Source of the DNA: an uncultured Faecalibacterium sp.
GTDB lineage: Bacteria > Bacillota > Clostridia > Oscillospirales > Ruminococcaceae
Length of the DNA: 64,000 nucleotides
Assembly (NCBI GenBank): GCA_934539245.1
Contig: CAKTCK010000003.1
Coordinates: forward strand, 1 to 64,000
Reading direction: 5' to 3'
This document shows, one piece after another, positions 32,044-39,593 of the stretch. The notes beneath the pieces were generated by a model, which ran no database searches, had not been told where the DNA came from, and saw nothing but the letters and a program-made list of their open reading frames with translations. Positions within the stretch are counted from its first letter, which is position 1, and each line of letters begins with the position of its first letter. A program made the position numbers and the translations under genes.

Positions 32044-33273
32044 ATGCAGTATAAGGAAGTTGCGGGCGGCATCTGCGCGCCCAAGGGTTTTGCTGCCGCC
32101 GGTGTCCATTGCGGCATCCGGGCAAATCACAGCGAAAAATACGATCTGGCGCTCATCAAGGCCGAGGTGCGCTGCGCCGCGGCGGGCGTGTACACCACCA
32201 ACAAGGTCTGCGGTGCGCCCATCAAGGTGGACCGCACCCATCTGGCCGATGGCTATGCACAGGCCATTGTGGTCAACAGCGGCAACGCCAACACCTGCGC
32301 CGCCAACGGCGTGGCGCTGGCAGAAGAGTGCTGTGCCCTGGTGGGCAAGGCGCTGAACATTGACGAAAAGGACGTTCTGCCCGCCTCCACCGGCGTCATC
32401 GGTCAGCCCATGGTCATCGACCCTTTTGCCCGGGGTATCCCGGCGGCGGCGGAAAAGCTGGCTGCCACTGCGCAGGGCAGCGCGGACGCTGCTACCGCCA
32501 TCATGACCACCGACACCCATAAAAAGGAATACGCCATCCAGTTCGAGCTGGGAGGCAAGGTGTGCACCGTGGGTGCCATCGGCAAGGGCAGCGGCATGAT
32601 CGCCCCCAACATGGCTACCATGCTGGCGTTCTACACCACCGATGCCGCCGTCTCGCCCGCGCTGCTGGAAAAGGCGCTCAAGACCGTTGTGCCCGGCACC
32701 TATAACCAGATGAGCGTGGATCTGGACACCTCCACTAACGATACCCTCATCATCATGGCGTCCGGTCTTGCGGGCAACCCGGAGATCTGCGAGGAGAACG
32801 CGGACTACGCCGCCTTTGTGGCAGCGCTGACCGCCATTGCAGAGCACATGTGCGCCGAGCACGCCGGAGACGGTGAGGGTGCTACCCACCTTATCACCTG
32901 CGAGGTGACCCATGCGCCCGACCTGAAAACCGCCCGCGCCGTCAGCCGCAGCGTGGTCTGCTCCAACCTGTTCAAGGCGGCAGTCTTTGGCCGCGATGCC
33001 AACTGGGGACGCATCCTGTGCGCCATCGGCTACACCCCCGGGGATTTCTCCATTGATAAGGTCTGCGTCTGGCTTTCCAGCAAGGCGGGCGAGGTGTATG
33101 TGTGCGAGAACGCCGCCTACCATCCGTACAGCGAGGACGAAGCCGCCAAGGTGCTGGCTGAGCACGATATTCTGGTCAAGGTGGATATGGGCACCGGCGA
33201 TGCAAGCGCCAAGGCATGGGGCTGCGATCTGACCTATGACTATGTGAAGATCAACGGCGATTACAGAACCTGA
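32044..33273 (+). CDS. argJ: Glutamate N-acetyltransferase / amino-acid acetyltransferase (ornithine acetyltransferase)
   Basis: A 409-residue ArgJ precursor that cleaves itself before the Thr of MIAPNMATMLAF (near residue 189) to give alpha and beta chains. It recycles the acetyl group from N-acetylornithine to glutamate and, if bifunctional, also makes N-acetylglutamate from acetyl-CoA. No argA or argE is present, which fits a recycling pathway. Other landmarks are VVNSGNANTC, PASTGVIGQPM and the C-terminal GCDLTYDYVKINGDYRT. The Met at 32044 follows AAAGGAAA. Confidence 0.96.
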   Translation: MQYKEVAGGICAPKGFAAAGVHCGIRANHSEKYDLALIKAEVRCAAAGVYTTNKVCGAPIKVDRTHLADGYAQAIVVNSGNANTCAANGVALAEECCALVGKALNIDEKDVLPASTGVIGQPMVIDPFARGIPAAAEKLAATAQGSADAATAIMTTDTHKKEYAIQFELGGKVCTVGAIGKGSGMIAPNMATMLAFYTTDAAVSPALLEKALKTVVPGTYNQMSVDLDTSTNDTLIIMASGLAGNPEICEENADYAAFVAALTAIAEHMCAEHAGDGEGATHLITCEVTHAPDLKTARAVSRSVVCSNLFKAAVFGRDANWGRILCAIGYTPGDFSIDKVCVWLSSKAGEVYVCENAAYHPYSEDEAAKVLAEHDILVKVDMGTGDASAKAWGCDLTYDYVKINGDYRT

Positions 33274-33289
33274 CAGGAGCGCGAAACAG

Positions 33290-34144
33290 ATGAAAAACGA
33301 AGAAATGGCGCGGCTTTTTTCGGAGGCCACCCCTTATATCCAGAAATACCATGGCAGGACCATGGTCATCAAATACGGCGGCAACGCCATGATCAACGAG
33401 ACGCTGAAAAACGCCGTGATGAACGACCTTGTCACCCTGACGCTGCTGGGCGTGCGGGTGGTGCTGGTGCACGGCGGCGGCCCCGCCATCAACGAGATGC
33501 TGAAAAAGGTGGGCGTGGAGAGCCACTTTGCCAACGGTCTGCGGGTGACGGACGATGCCACCATGGAGATCGTGCAGCAGGTGCTGGCAGGTAAGGTGAA
33601 CAAGGATCTTGTGGCAAAGCTGCGCGGGCGCGGCGTGGGTCTGTGCGGCATGGACGGGCAGATGCTCCGCTGCACCGAGCTGGACCCCCAGCTGGGTCAT
33701 GTGGGCGAGATCGTCCATGTGGACGCTACCCTGATCGAAAGCCTGCTGGACGGCGGCTTTATCCCGGTCATCGCCACCGTGGGCATGGACGACCTCGGAC
33801 AGGCGTACAACGTCAACGCGGACACCGCCGCTGCGCAGATCGCCATTGCCCTCAAGGCGGAAAAGCTGGTGTCCATGACCGATATCGCAGGTCTGCTGCG
33901 GGATAAGGAGGACGAGACCACCCTCATTCCCGAGGTGGAGGTGACCGAGATCGAGGGCTACAAGTCCGCCGGTATCATTGCGGGCGGCATGATCCCCAAG
34001 ATCGGCGGCATGGCAGATGCCATCTATCAGGGCGTGCACGAGGCTGTTATCATTGACGGCCGCGTGCCGCACTCCATCCTGCTGGAACTGTTCTCCGACC
34101 GCGGCTCCGGTACCCGCTTTTACCGCCGCAGCCACCGCGAATAA
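33290..34144 (+). CDS. argB: Acetylglutamate kinase
   Basis: A 284-residue amino-acid kinase for the second pathway step. The signatures are VIKYGGNAM near residue 24, VVLVHGGGPAINEML near 65, the RVTDDATMEIVQQVLAGKVNKDLV block (split here), and NVNADTAAAQIAIAL with GGMIPKIGGM further on. The N-terminal helix (AxxFSEATPYIQKYHGRT) is the extension found in arginine-sensitive hexameric kinases, so feedback inhibition by arginine is likely. The gap from argJ is 16 bases, with AGGAGCG. Confidence 0.97.
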   Translation: MKNEEMARLFSEATPYIQKYHGRTMVIKYGGNAMINETLKNAVMNDLVTLTLLGVRVVLVHGGGPAINEMLKKVGVESHFANGLRVTDDATMEIVQQVLAGKVNKDLVAKLRGRGVGLCGMDGQMLRCTELDPQLGHVGEIVHVDATLIESLLDGGFIPVIATVGMDDLGQAYNVNADTAAAQIAIALKAEKLVSMTDIAGLLRDKEDETTLIPEVEVTEIEGYKSAGIIAGGMIPKIGGMADAIYQGVHEAVIIDGRVPHSILLELFSDRGSGTRFYRRSHRE

Positions 34145-34149
34145 AAAGA

Positions 34150-34178
34150 TTGCGCAATCGCCGGCGGAAAGCTATAAT
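34150..34178 (+). promoter_or_regulatory. Internal promoter before argD
   Basis: TTGCGC (34150-34155), 17 bases, TATAAT (34173-34178), in the only long gap within argC-F. Confidence 0.7.
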
Positions 34179-34244
34179 AAAGGCAACGATTTCCCGCAGC
34201 CGCAAGGCTTTGCGCAATAACTCCATGTTACAGGAGGTACACCT

Positions 34245-35447
34245 ATGGATTCTGAAAAAGTTATCAAGCGGGACAACGAGTACGTCCTGCACACCTATAA
34301 CCGCAGCCCCATCGTGCTGGAAAAGGGGCACGGGCTGTACGCCGAGGGGCCGGAGGGGCAGAAGTATCTGGACTTCACCAGCGGCATCGGGGTGAACAGC
34401 CTTGGCTACTGCGACCTTGCATGGGCAGAAGCCGTGTCCCAGCAGGCACACAAATTGCAGCACACCTCCAACCTCTACTATACCGCACCCTGCGGCAAGC
34501 TGGCGAAAAAGCTGTGCAAGCGCACCGGTATGAGCAAGGTATTCTTCGGCAACTCCGGTGCCGAAGCCAACGAGGGTGCTATCAAGGCAGCCCGCAAGTA
34601 CAGCGTGGACCACTACGGCAAGGACCGCTACAACGTCATTACGCTGGTCAACAGCTTCCACGGCCGCACCATCGCCACCCTGACCGCCACCGGGCAGGGG
34701 GTGTTCCACAACTACTTCGGCCCCTTCAACGAGGGCTTCCAGTACGTCCCGGCGGGGGATATCGAAGCGCTGCGGGAGCTGGTAGACCGCCACACCTGCG
34801 CCGTGATGATGGAGCTCATTCAGGGCGAGGGCGGCGTGATGGCGCTGGACCCGGAGTATGTACAGGCCGTGCGCGCTTTGTGTGACGAAAAAGACCTTGT
34901 GCTCATCGTGGACGAGGTGCAGACCGGCATGGGACGCACCGGAACCTTCCTGTGCTGCGAGCACTATAACCTCAAGCCGGATATCGTCACCCTTGCCAAG
35001 GGGCTGGGCGGCGGCCTGCCCATCGGCGCGGTGCTGATGAATGAAAAGGTGGCCGAGGGTATGACCCCCGGCACCCATGGCTCCACCTTTGGCGGCAACC
35101 CGGTGGTATGCGCCGGTGCCAACGTGGTGGTGGACCGTCTGGACCAGAGCTTCCTTGCACAGGTCAGCGAGCGCGCCGTACAGCTGCGCACCGGTCTGGC
35201 AAAGCTGCCCCACGTCAAGAACATTTCCGGCATCGGCCTGATGGTGGGCATCGAGTTCTTTGACGTGCAGGCCGCGGATGTGCTGGCCGCCTGCCGCGAA
35301 AAGGGCCTGCTGGTGCTTACCGCCAAGACCCGGCTGCGTCTGCTGCCGCCGCTGACCGTCTCGGAGCACGAAGTAGACATGGCACTGGATGTGCTGGCCG
35401 AGGTGCTGGGCAGTATGGAGCCGACGGCTCCGAAGGAGCAGGCATGA
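34245..35447 (+). CDS. argD: Acetylornithine aminotransferase
   Basis: A 400-residue class III PLP aminotransferase that makes N-acetylornithine. The landmarks are YLDFTSGIGVNSLGY near the N-terminus, FFGNSGAEANEGAIK, SFHGRTIATL, the DEVQTGMGRTG loop and the PLP-lysine in DIVTLAKGLGGGLPIGAV. The length is normal. It has its own promoter and a GGAGG RBS, then overlaps argF by four bases (ATGA), so argD-argF can be expressed separately from argGHCJB. Confidence 0.96.
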   Translation: MDSEKVIKRDNEYVLHTYNRSPIVLEKGHGLYAEGPEGQKYLDFTSGIGVNSLGYCDLAWAEAVSQQAHKLQHTSNLYYTAPCGKLAKKLCKRTGMSKVFFGNSGAEANEGAIKAARKYSVDHYGKDRYNVITLVNSFHGRTIATLTATGQGVFHNYFGPFNEGFQYVPAGDIEALRELVDRHTCAVMMELIQGEGGVMALDPEYVQAVRALCDEKDLVLIVDEVQTGMGRTGTFLCCEHYNLKPDIVTLAKGLGGGLPIGAVLMNEKVAEGMTPGTHGSTFGGNPVVCAGANVVVDRLDQSFLAQVSERAVQLRTGLAKLPHVKNISGIGLMVGIEFFDVQAADVLAACREKGLLVLTAKTRLRLLPPLTVSEHEVDMALDVLAEVLGSMEPTAPKEQA

Positions 35448-36358
35448 AAAATCTGCTGAAAATGAGCGACCTTTCCCCCGCCGAGCTGACCCACATTCTG
35501 GATGTGGCCGACCAGCTGAAAGCGGACTGCAAGGCGGGCCGCACCGAGCCGCTGCTGGCGGGCAAAAGCGTGGCGCTGTTGTTTTCCAAGGCGTCCACCC
35601 GCACCCGCACCAGCTTTGAGGTGGGCGTGTACCAGATGGGCGGCCTTGGCAACTACATGAACACCGCCGAATTACAGGCCGGGCGGGGCGAGCCTTTGCG
35701 GGACACCGCCCGGGTGCTGGGGCGCTACTACGACTGCGCCGTCTGGCGCACCTACCGGCAGCGGGATTTGGAGGAACTGGCGGAGCTTTCCGGCATTCCG
35801 GTGATCAACGGCCTTACCGACTACGCCCACCCCTGTCAGGTGCTGGCCGACCTGATGACCATCCGGGAGCGCCGGGGCACGCTGGCAGGGCTGAAGCTCT
35901 GCTTTGTGGGCGACGGCAGCAATATGGCAAACAGCCTGATTGTGGGCGGCCTGCTGGCGGGGATGCAGGTGTCCTGCGTCTGCCCCCCGGGCTACCGCCC
36001 GGCAGCGGATGTGCTGATGTTTGCCCACAAATACGGCAATGCTTTCCACCTGACCACCGACCCCGCCGAGGGCTTGCGGGACGCGGACATCGTAGCCACC
36101 GCCGCGTGGAACACCACTGCCCCCGGCACCGCTGAGAGCGAGCAGCGTCTGCGGGATTTTGTGGGATTCCAGCTCACCGGCCGTCTGCTGGAAAACGCCA
36201 AGCCGGACGCGCTGGTGCTGCACTGTCTGCCCGCCCACCGTGGCGAGGAGATCTCCACCGCTCTGTTCGAGCAGCACGCGGACGAGATCTTTGACGAGGC
36301 GGAGAACCGTTTGCACGTTCAGAAAGCTGTGCTGGCGGTGCTGCTGGCGGGCAAGTAA
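35444..36358 (+). CDS. argF: Ornithine carbamoyltransferase
   Basis: A 304-residue anabolic OTCase that makes citrulline. The carbamoyl-phosphate motif STRTRTSFE is near residue 50, followed by DYAHPCQVLADLMT and the ornithine loop HCLPAHRGEEI near residue 265. No arcA or arcC gene is adjacent and the gene closes a biosynthetic operon, so an anabolic role is clear. It begins at the argD stop overlap. A short weak hairpin and a partial family 2 repeat (36358-36400) follow. Confidence 0.97.
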   Translation: MKNLLKMSDLSPAELTHILDVADQLKADCKAGRTEPLLAGKSVALLFSKASTRTRTSFEVGVYQMGGLGNYMNTAELQAGRGEPLRDTARVLGRYYDCAVWRTYRQRDLEELAELSGIPVINGLTDYAHPCQVLADLMTIRERRGTLAGLKLCFVGDGSNMANSLIVGGLLAGMQVSCVCPPGYRPAADVLMFAHKYGNAFHLTTDPAEGLRDADIVATAAWNTTAPGTAESEQRLRDFVGFQLTGRLLENAKPDALVLHCLPAHRGEEISTALFEQHADEIFDEAENRLHVQKAVLAVLLAGK

Positions 36359-36479
36359 AACGATTTTGAATGCCTGCCGCAAGCGCTTTTTGCGGCTTGT
36401 GGGGGACAATTCGTGTCATTTTCGGGGTATTCGTGCAAAAATGCTCTACTTTTTCCGCCATTGGTGGTATAATGCGAGT

Positions 36480-36572
36480 GCAGAGAAATGCTCTGAAAAC
36501 ATGCCATTCCCATATTTTCCTATAGAGCAGAAAACCGTCCGACAGCCGCAAGCCGGACGGTTTTCTGTTTTT
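36480..36572 (+). ncRNA. Candidate small RNA, about 93 nt
   Basis: An extended -10 (TGGTATAAT, 36465-36473) predicts a start near 36480. A perfect 14-bp terminator (CAGAAAACCGTCCG 36528-36541 with CGGACGGTTTTCTG 36554-36567, then TTTTT) ends it. TGCTCT (36489-36494) can pair with AGAGCA (36524-36529), competing with the base of the terminator. It contains no plausible coding frame. The -35 (TCTACT) is poor. It could instead be an attenuated leader with no gene. Confidence 0.5.
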
Positions 36573-36679
36573 GCGGGTGTGCTCGGCAGGTTTTGCGCCG
36601 CCGGGTCGTTTCAGCGCATTTGCAGGTCGATTCGTGCCTAAAATCGTCCAAAGCGGGCAAATCGTGGTACACTAAACAT

Positions 36680-36875
36680 AGACACAGAACTCCCTGTTAA
36701 ATAGGGGCGAAAGGCATCATTACGCCCTTGCAAGCGTGTGACCATGGTTATAGGTCATCCGCGTCCGTGCCCGGCTGAAAAAGCCGGGCGGGGCGAAATA
36801 ACAACTGTCATTTCCTGATCGATCCTTTCCAATATGCACAACAAGACCGCCCGGCATTTGCCGGACGGTCTTGTT
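36680..36875 (+). ncRNA. Candidate structured RNA, about 195 nt
   Basis: This lies in the 540-base gap after argF. A promoter-like GTGGTACACT (36664-36673) comes first. Several local hairpins follow: CCCT...AGGG, GGGCG...CGCCC, TGACC-atggttata-GGTCA and CCCGGCT-gaaa-AAGCCGGG. A strong terminator closes it (CAAGACCG and CGGCA pairing with TGCCG and CGGTCTTG, 36842-36873). I do not recognise it as 6S, tmRNA, SRP, RNase P or a known riboswitch. A minus-strand open frame across it lacks coding character. Confidence 0.5.
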
Positions 36876-36898
36876 GCGTTGTAGGGGCTGAACGCCCT

Positions 36899-37183
36899 CT
36901 ACACCCCGGGACACCCGGCGGACTGCCAAGCGGCGCACAGCACCTCTTTTTCCGCTTTAGAGAGCTTTTTCAGGGCTGCTTCCCGGCGCAGAGCGGCGCT
37001 CCTGTCCGCGCAGCGCTCCAGATAGGCAAACCCTACCGCGCCGTGCGCGCGGGTGTAGCGCGCCCCTTTGCCGCTCTGGTGCGCTTTCAGCCGGGCGGCG
37101 GGATGGTTCGTCCAACCGGTGTACAGCTGCCCGCCGGTGCAGCGCACCATGTAGACGTAGGCGGCGTCAGGCAAGGCGTCCAT
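36899..37183 (-). CDS. GIY-YIG nuclease-like protein (UPF0213 type)
   Basis: A 94-residue single GIY-YIG domain. The signature appears as YVYMVRC near residue 9 and LYTGWTN near residue 20, with the catalytic Arg in RLKAHQSGKGARYTR and the Glu in YLERCADRSAALRREAALKKL. The first motif reads Tyr-Val-Tyr and the second Leu-Tyr-Thr-Gly, as in the YhbQ/UPF0213 group of small stand-alone proteins, which may act in nucleic-acid repair. It overlaps the upstream MYG1-like gene by 17 bases, so it is translationally coupled. Confidence 0.9.
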   Translation of the reverse strand: MDALPDAAYVYMVRCTGGQLYTGWTNHPAARLKAHQSGKGARYTRAHGAVGFAYLERCADRSAALRREAALKKLSKAEKEVLCAAWQSAGCPGV

Positions 37184-37997
37184 TGTTCTTTAGCACCTGA
37201 CGGCAGGCAGCAAGGGCGGTCTCCTTGTCCTTGGCGGTGATGAGGAAGCGGCTGGCGTGGCAGAAACTGATGCCCGGGATGCCGCTCTTCTGCTCGATGA
37301 CCTCCTGCGGCTGCCCCGCCCAAGACTGCGGGAAGGGCAGCTTGGACTTTTTGGTCTTGTGGTCGGTGACGCACTGGGCGCTCCACCCGCCGCGCTGGCT
37401 GGGGTACACCACAAACAGGGCATCGGTCTTGTACAGACCGTTTTTCCACGGCAGATAGCAGGGCAGCACCACGATGCCGTCGCGGGAATTGCGGTAAGCC
37501 TGCTGCACTTTTTCGTCCGCGCGGTTCACGGCGTTGGCGCTGTCGATCTGGTTTTCCAGAATTTGCTTTGCCACAGCCACCGCCTTGAAAAAGCAGCTGT
37601 CCTGATCCTCTTTGGAGTCCCACACCGGGTTGAAAAAGCCGATGGCGTCGCACAGGCTGTTCTGCTCGCCGGTGTTGTCGTTCAGGTCTAGCGGCTGAAT
37701 AAAGTTTTCGTCAATGAGCCGCGCCTGCCGCTCGCCTACAAGGCCGGGACCCAGCACCCGCCACAGCAGGCCAAAGGCCGCGTAGGGCACGCCATTGGCG
37801 CGGTACTCCCGGGGCTCTTGATGGTGGTCGAACATCCCAAAGCCGATGTCATACACGATGCCGTCAAAATCGTCAGGCACGGTAAAGCCCCGGGTGATTT
37901 TGATATCCGGGCGCAGGATTTGCAGCAGCGCCGTAGCAAACACGTCATCGGCATGGAACTTGCCGGCGTGGGTAAAACCGTTTGCGGGAATTTTCAT
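37167..37997 (-). CDS. MYG1-like DHH-family protein (UPF0160)
   Basis: A 276-residue protein of the MYG1/UPF0160 family, predicted metal-dependent phosphoesterases; the eukaryotic relative is a 3'-5' RNA exonuclease. Conserved metal-binding blocks are THAGKFHADDVFATALL near residue 9, YDIGFGMFDHHQEP near 50 and NDNTGEQNSLCDAIGFFNP (Asp/Asn cluster) near 105. The C-terminal domain carries GISFCHASRFLITAKDKETALA. A TATACT with TGC before it (minus strand near 38055) may be the promoter. Pairing with a GIY-YIG nuclease suggests a nucleic-acid role, by inference only. Confidence 0.85.
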   Translation of the reverse strand: MKIPANGFTHAGKFHADDVFATALLQILRPDIKITRGFTVPDDFDGIVYDIGFGMFDHHQEPREYRANGVPYAAFGLLWRVLGPGLVGERQARLIDENFIQPLDLNDNTGEQNSLCDAIGFFNPVWDSKEDQDSCFFKAVAVAKQILENQIDSANAVNRADEKVQQAYRNSRDGIVVLPCYLPWKNGLYKTDALFVVYPSQRGGWSAQCVTDHKTKKSKLPFPQSWAGQPQEVIEQKSGIPGISFCHASRFLITAKDKETALAACRQVLKNNGRLA

Positions 37998-38080
37998 GGA
38001 CTTGATACCTCTTCTTTGTTTTCAGATACACCTTAGTTTCGTCTGGTATCAGTATAGCACAATCCCGCCCGTGGGACAAC

Positions 38081-38113
38081 AAAAAGGAGCTGCCGCACAA
38101 GTGCAGCAGCTCC
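38081..38113 (-). terminator. Terminator after the phosphoribosyltransferase gene
   Basis: GGAGCTGC plus GCAC (38086-38098) pairs with GTGC plus GCAGCTCC (38101-38113); TTTTTGTT follows on the minus strand. Confidence 0.85.
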
Positions 38114-38128
38114 AGATCGTTTTTTGTA

Positions 38129-38764
38129 TTACAGCGCCGAATAGCCAAAGCTGTTCACCAGCGCGTCAATGTGCTGCCCGGCCTTGCACAGGGGGCAGTC
38201 GCGGGAGTCGAAGCTGGCGTAATCCGGCAGACTGGTGGGGTCGAAAATGGAGGTGACCGGGTAGCCCAAGCACTCGTGGGTGGTGGCGAAAATCGCCGAA
38301 AGCCCCGCCACGATGCCGCCGTAGTAGTTCACGGCTTCCACGGCTGCCTGAATGGTGTAGCCGGTGGTGACGGACGCCGCAAGGATGAGCACATTCTTGC
38401 CCTTGACCATGGGGGCAAGATTATCCCGCAGAATGATCTGGCTGCCGGAGGTATATTCCGGGGTGACGATATAGATGGTCTTGTGGGCGTTCATATTGGT
38501 GAAGCCGTCCTTGGTCAGCTCGTTGGCAAGGCAGGTGCCAATGACCTGTGTGCCGTCCAGACAGAGCACGGTATCCACGATGGTGCTGTGCTGGTAAGCG
38601 CTGACCAGCTCCTTTGCTACAGCCTTTGCCTCGGAAAGGCGGGTCTTTTGGGTGGTCACGTCGATGTAATAGTTGATGTGGCTGTGGCTGGTGGCAAAAT
38701 GTCCCTTGGCCACCCGCAGGAACAGTTCGCTTTTGCTGGTGGGAAGCTTGACCATGTTGATCAT
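38129..38764 (-). CDS. Phosphoribosyltransferase-fold protein (OPRTase-like)
   Basis: A 211-residue PRTase-fold protein often annotated as orotate phosphoribosyltransferase. The hood and core are recognisable (HINYYIDVTTQKTRLSEA, CLDGTQVIGTCLANEL). The PRPP-binding loop normally reads VxxVEDVITTGGS, but here is VLILAASVTTGYTIQAA, without the two acidic residues. Catalysis on PRPP is therefore uncertain, and it could be a regulatory PRTase. Two Cys in RDCPLCKAGQ near the C-terminus may bind metal. Start at 38764 with AAGGAG. Its leader contains a promoter-proximal attenuator-like hairpin, so nucleotide-linked control is possible. Confidence 0.75.
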   Translation of the reverse strand: MINMVKLPTSKSELFLRVAKGHFATSHSHINYYIDVTTQKTRLSEAKAVAKELVSAYQHSTIVDTVLCLDGTQVIGTCLANELTKDGFTNMNAHKTIYIVTPEYTSGSQIILRDNLAPMVKGKNVLILAASVTTGYTIQAAVEAVNYYGGIVAGLSAIFATTHECLGYPVTSIFDPTSLPDYASFDSRDCPLCKAGQHIDALVNSFGYSAL

Positions 38765-38819
38765 TGTACAGCACTCCTTTTTTCACCGGGCGCAGCTGCG
38801 CCACAAAATACAAAACAGC

Positions 38820-38851
38820 GCGGCAACCCGTTCTGGTTGCAGCGCTTATTT
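38820..38851 (-). promoter_or_regulatory. Leader hairpin, candidate attenuator of the PRTase gene
   Basis: On the minus strand AGCGC and GCAACC pair with GGTTGC and GCGCT around AGAACG, followed by GTTTTGTATTTT. It begins about 12 bases after the predicted start site and 55 bases before the start codon. Confidence 0.6.
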
Positions 38852-38868
38852 TTCTTCTCTGCCTCTTT

Positions 38869-38897
38869 ATTGTACTGAAAAATGCCGCTGTGCACAA
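38869..38897 (-). promoter_or_regulatory. Promoter of the PRTase gene
   Basis: On the minus strand TTGTGC (38897-38892), 17 bases, TACAAT (38874-38869). Confidence 0.65.
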
Positions 38898-38957
38898 GAC
38901 ACAAACTTGACGAAAAACCTTGCTTTTTTACAGACATATCGCCGAAAACTTGGATGC

Positions 38958-38989
38958 AAAAAGCCGCCGCACAAAATGTGCGGCGGCTT
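38958..38989 (-). terminator. Terminator after the twin-arginine lipoprotein pair
   Basis: AAGCCGCCGCAC (38961-38972) and GTGCGGCGGCTT (38978-38989) form a perfect 12-bp stem; TTTTTGC follows on the minus strand. Confidence 0.9.
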
Positions 38990-39018
38990 AGGGTCAAAGT
39001 TCAGCTATTACTACGCGC

Positions 39019-39558
39019 TCAGTCCTCGTTGGTGGTCTGATTTGCGATGAACTCATCATACACTTCCTTGGTGATCTCCCAGTTCATGGAGTACTCAGAG
39101 TTCTCGCGGATGGGCATAAACTTGAATAACACGGTATCCCCCTCCTGCAGAGTGGGGAAGTTGGTGGCTTTCAGGTGAAGCGTGACGGGCTTATTCTTCT
39201 CAAGCTGGCTGTTCTCAGCGTCCAGAATTTGCACGCCGCCGTTATTCATGCTCAGATAACGCTGCTTGCCCTCAGAATCCTTTACAGCGAGGGAGAAGCG
39301 GTAGGGGTCCAGCGGGATGGGATTTACACGGGCAGACTCGATATCCACCTCCAAGGTGCAGGTGTCGCCGGTGATCTGCATGGTCCGCAGACCAGCCATG
39401 ACCTGCAGACTGCTGGCAATCGCGCCGGGCAGCTCTTTGCAAACCGGGTTGTTGGGGTCCTGATATTCGCAGCCGCCCAGCAGACTAGCACCTGCCACAG
39501 CCACAGCAGTAGCTGCCGAATACTTCAGGAATGCGCGGCGGGAAAATGTATAAGACAT
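39019..39558 (-). CDS. Twin-arginine lipoprotein, unknown function (TLP1)
   Basis: A 179-residue exported protein. The signal is SRRAFLKYSAATAVAVAGASLLGGC: a twin-arginine (Tat) consensus, a short hydrophobic core and a lipobox ending at Cys30 (split here for length: SRRAFLK, then LLGGC). The mature part is about 150 residues of predicted beta strands (CTLEVDIESARVNPI, RYLSMNNGGVQIL, KPVTLHLKATNFP), ending NWEITKEVYDEFIANQ. I recognise no domain; an Ig-like or DUF4352-like fold is a guess. It lies 35 bases after TLP2 on the same strand and shares the NxNWEx-Asp/Lys ending with it, so the pair arose by duplication. Confidence 0.75.
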   Translation of the reverse strand: MSYTFSRRAFLKYSAATAVAVAGASLLGGCEYQDPNNPVCKELPGAIASSLQVMAGLRTMQITGDTCTLEVDIESARVNPIPLDPYRFSLAVKDSEGKQRYLSMNNGGVQILDAENSQLEKNKPVTLHLKATNFPTLQEGDTVLFKFMPIRENSEYSMNWEITKEVYDEFIANQTTNED

Positions 39559-39593
39559 GGCTTATTCCTCCGTTTTTACCAGTATATTGAAGC

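Noticed and set aside
30985..33330. A 781-residue open frame on the minus strand opposite argH-argC-argJ
   Set aside because: It is a shadow of three canonical genes. Its product is His/Gly/Val-rich with no recognisable domain, as expected from reverse reading of GC-rich codons.
36720..36938. A 72-residue minus-strand frame over the RNA candidate
   Set aside because: It overlaps a strong terminator and the end of the GIY-YIG gene, has no RBS, and its Arg-rich content looks random.
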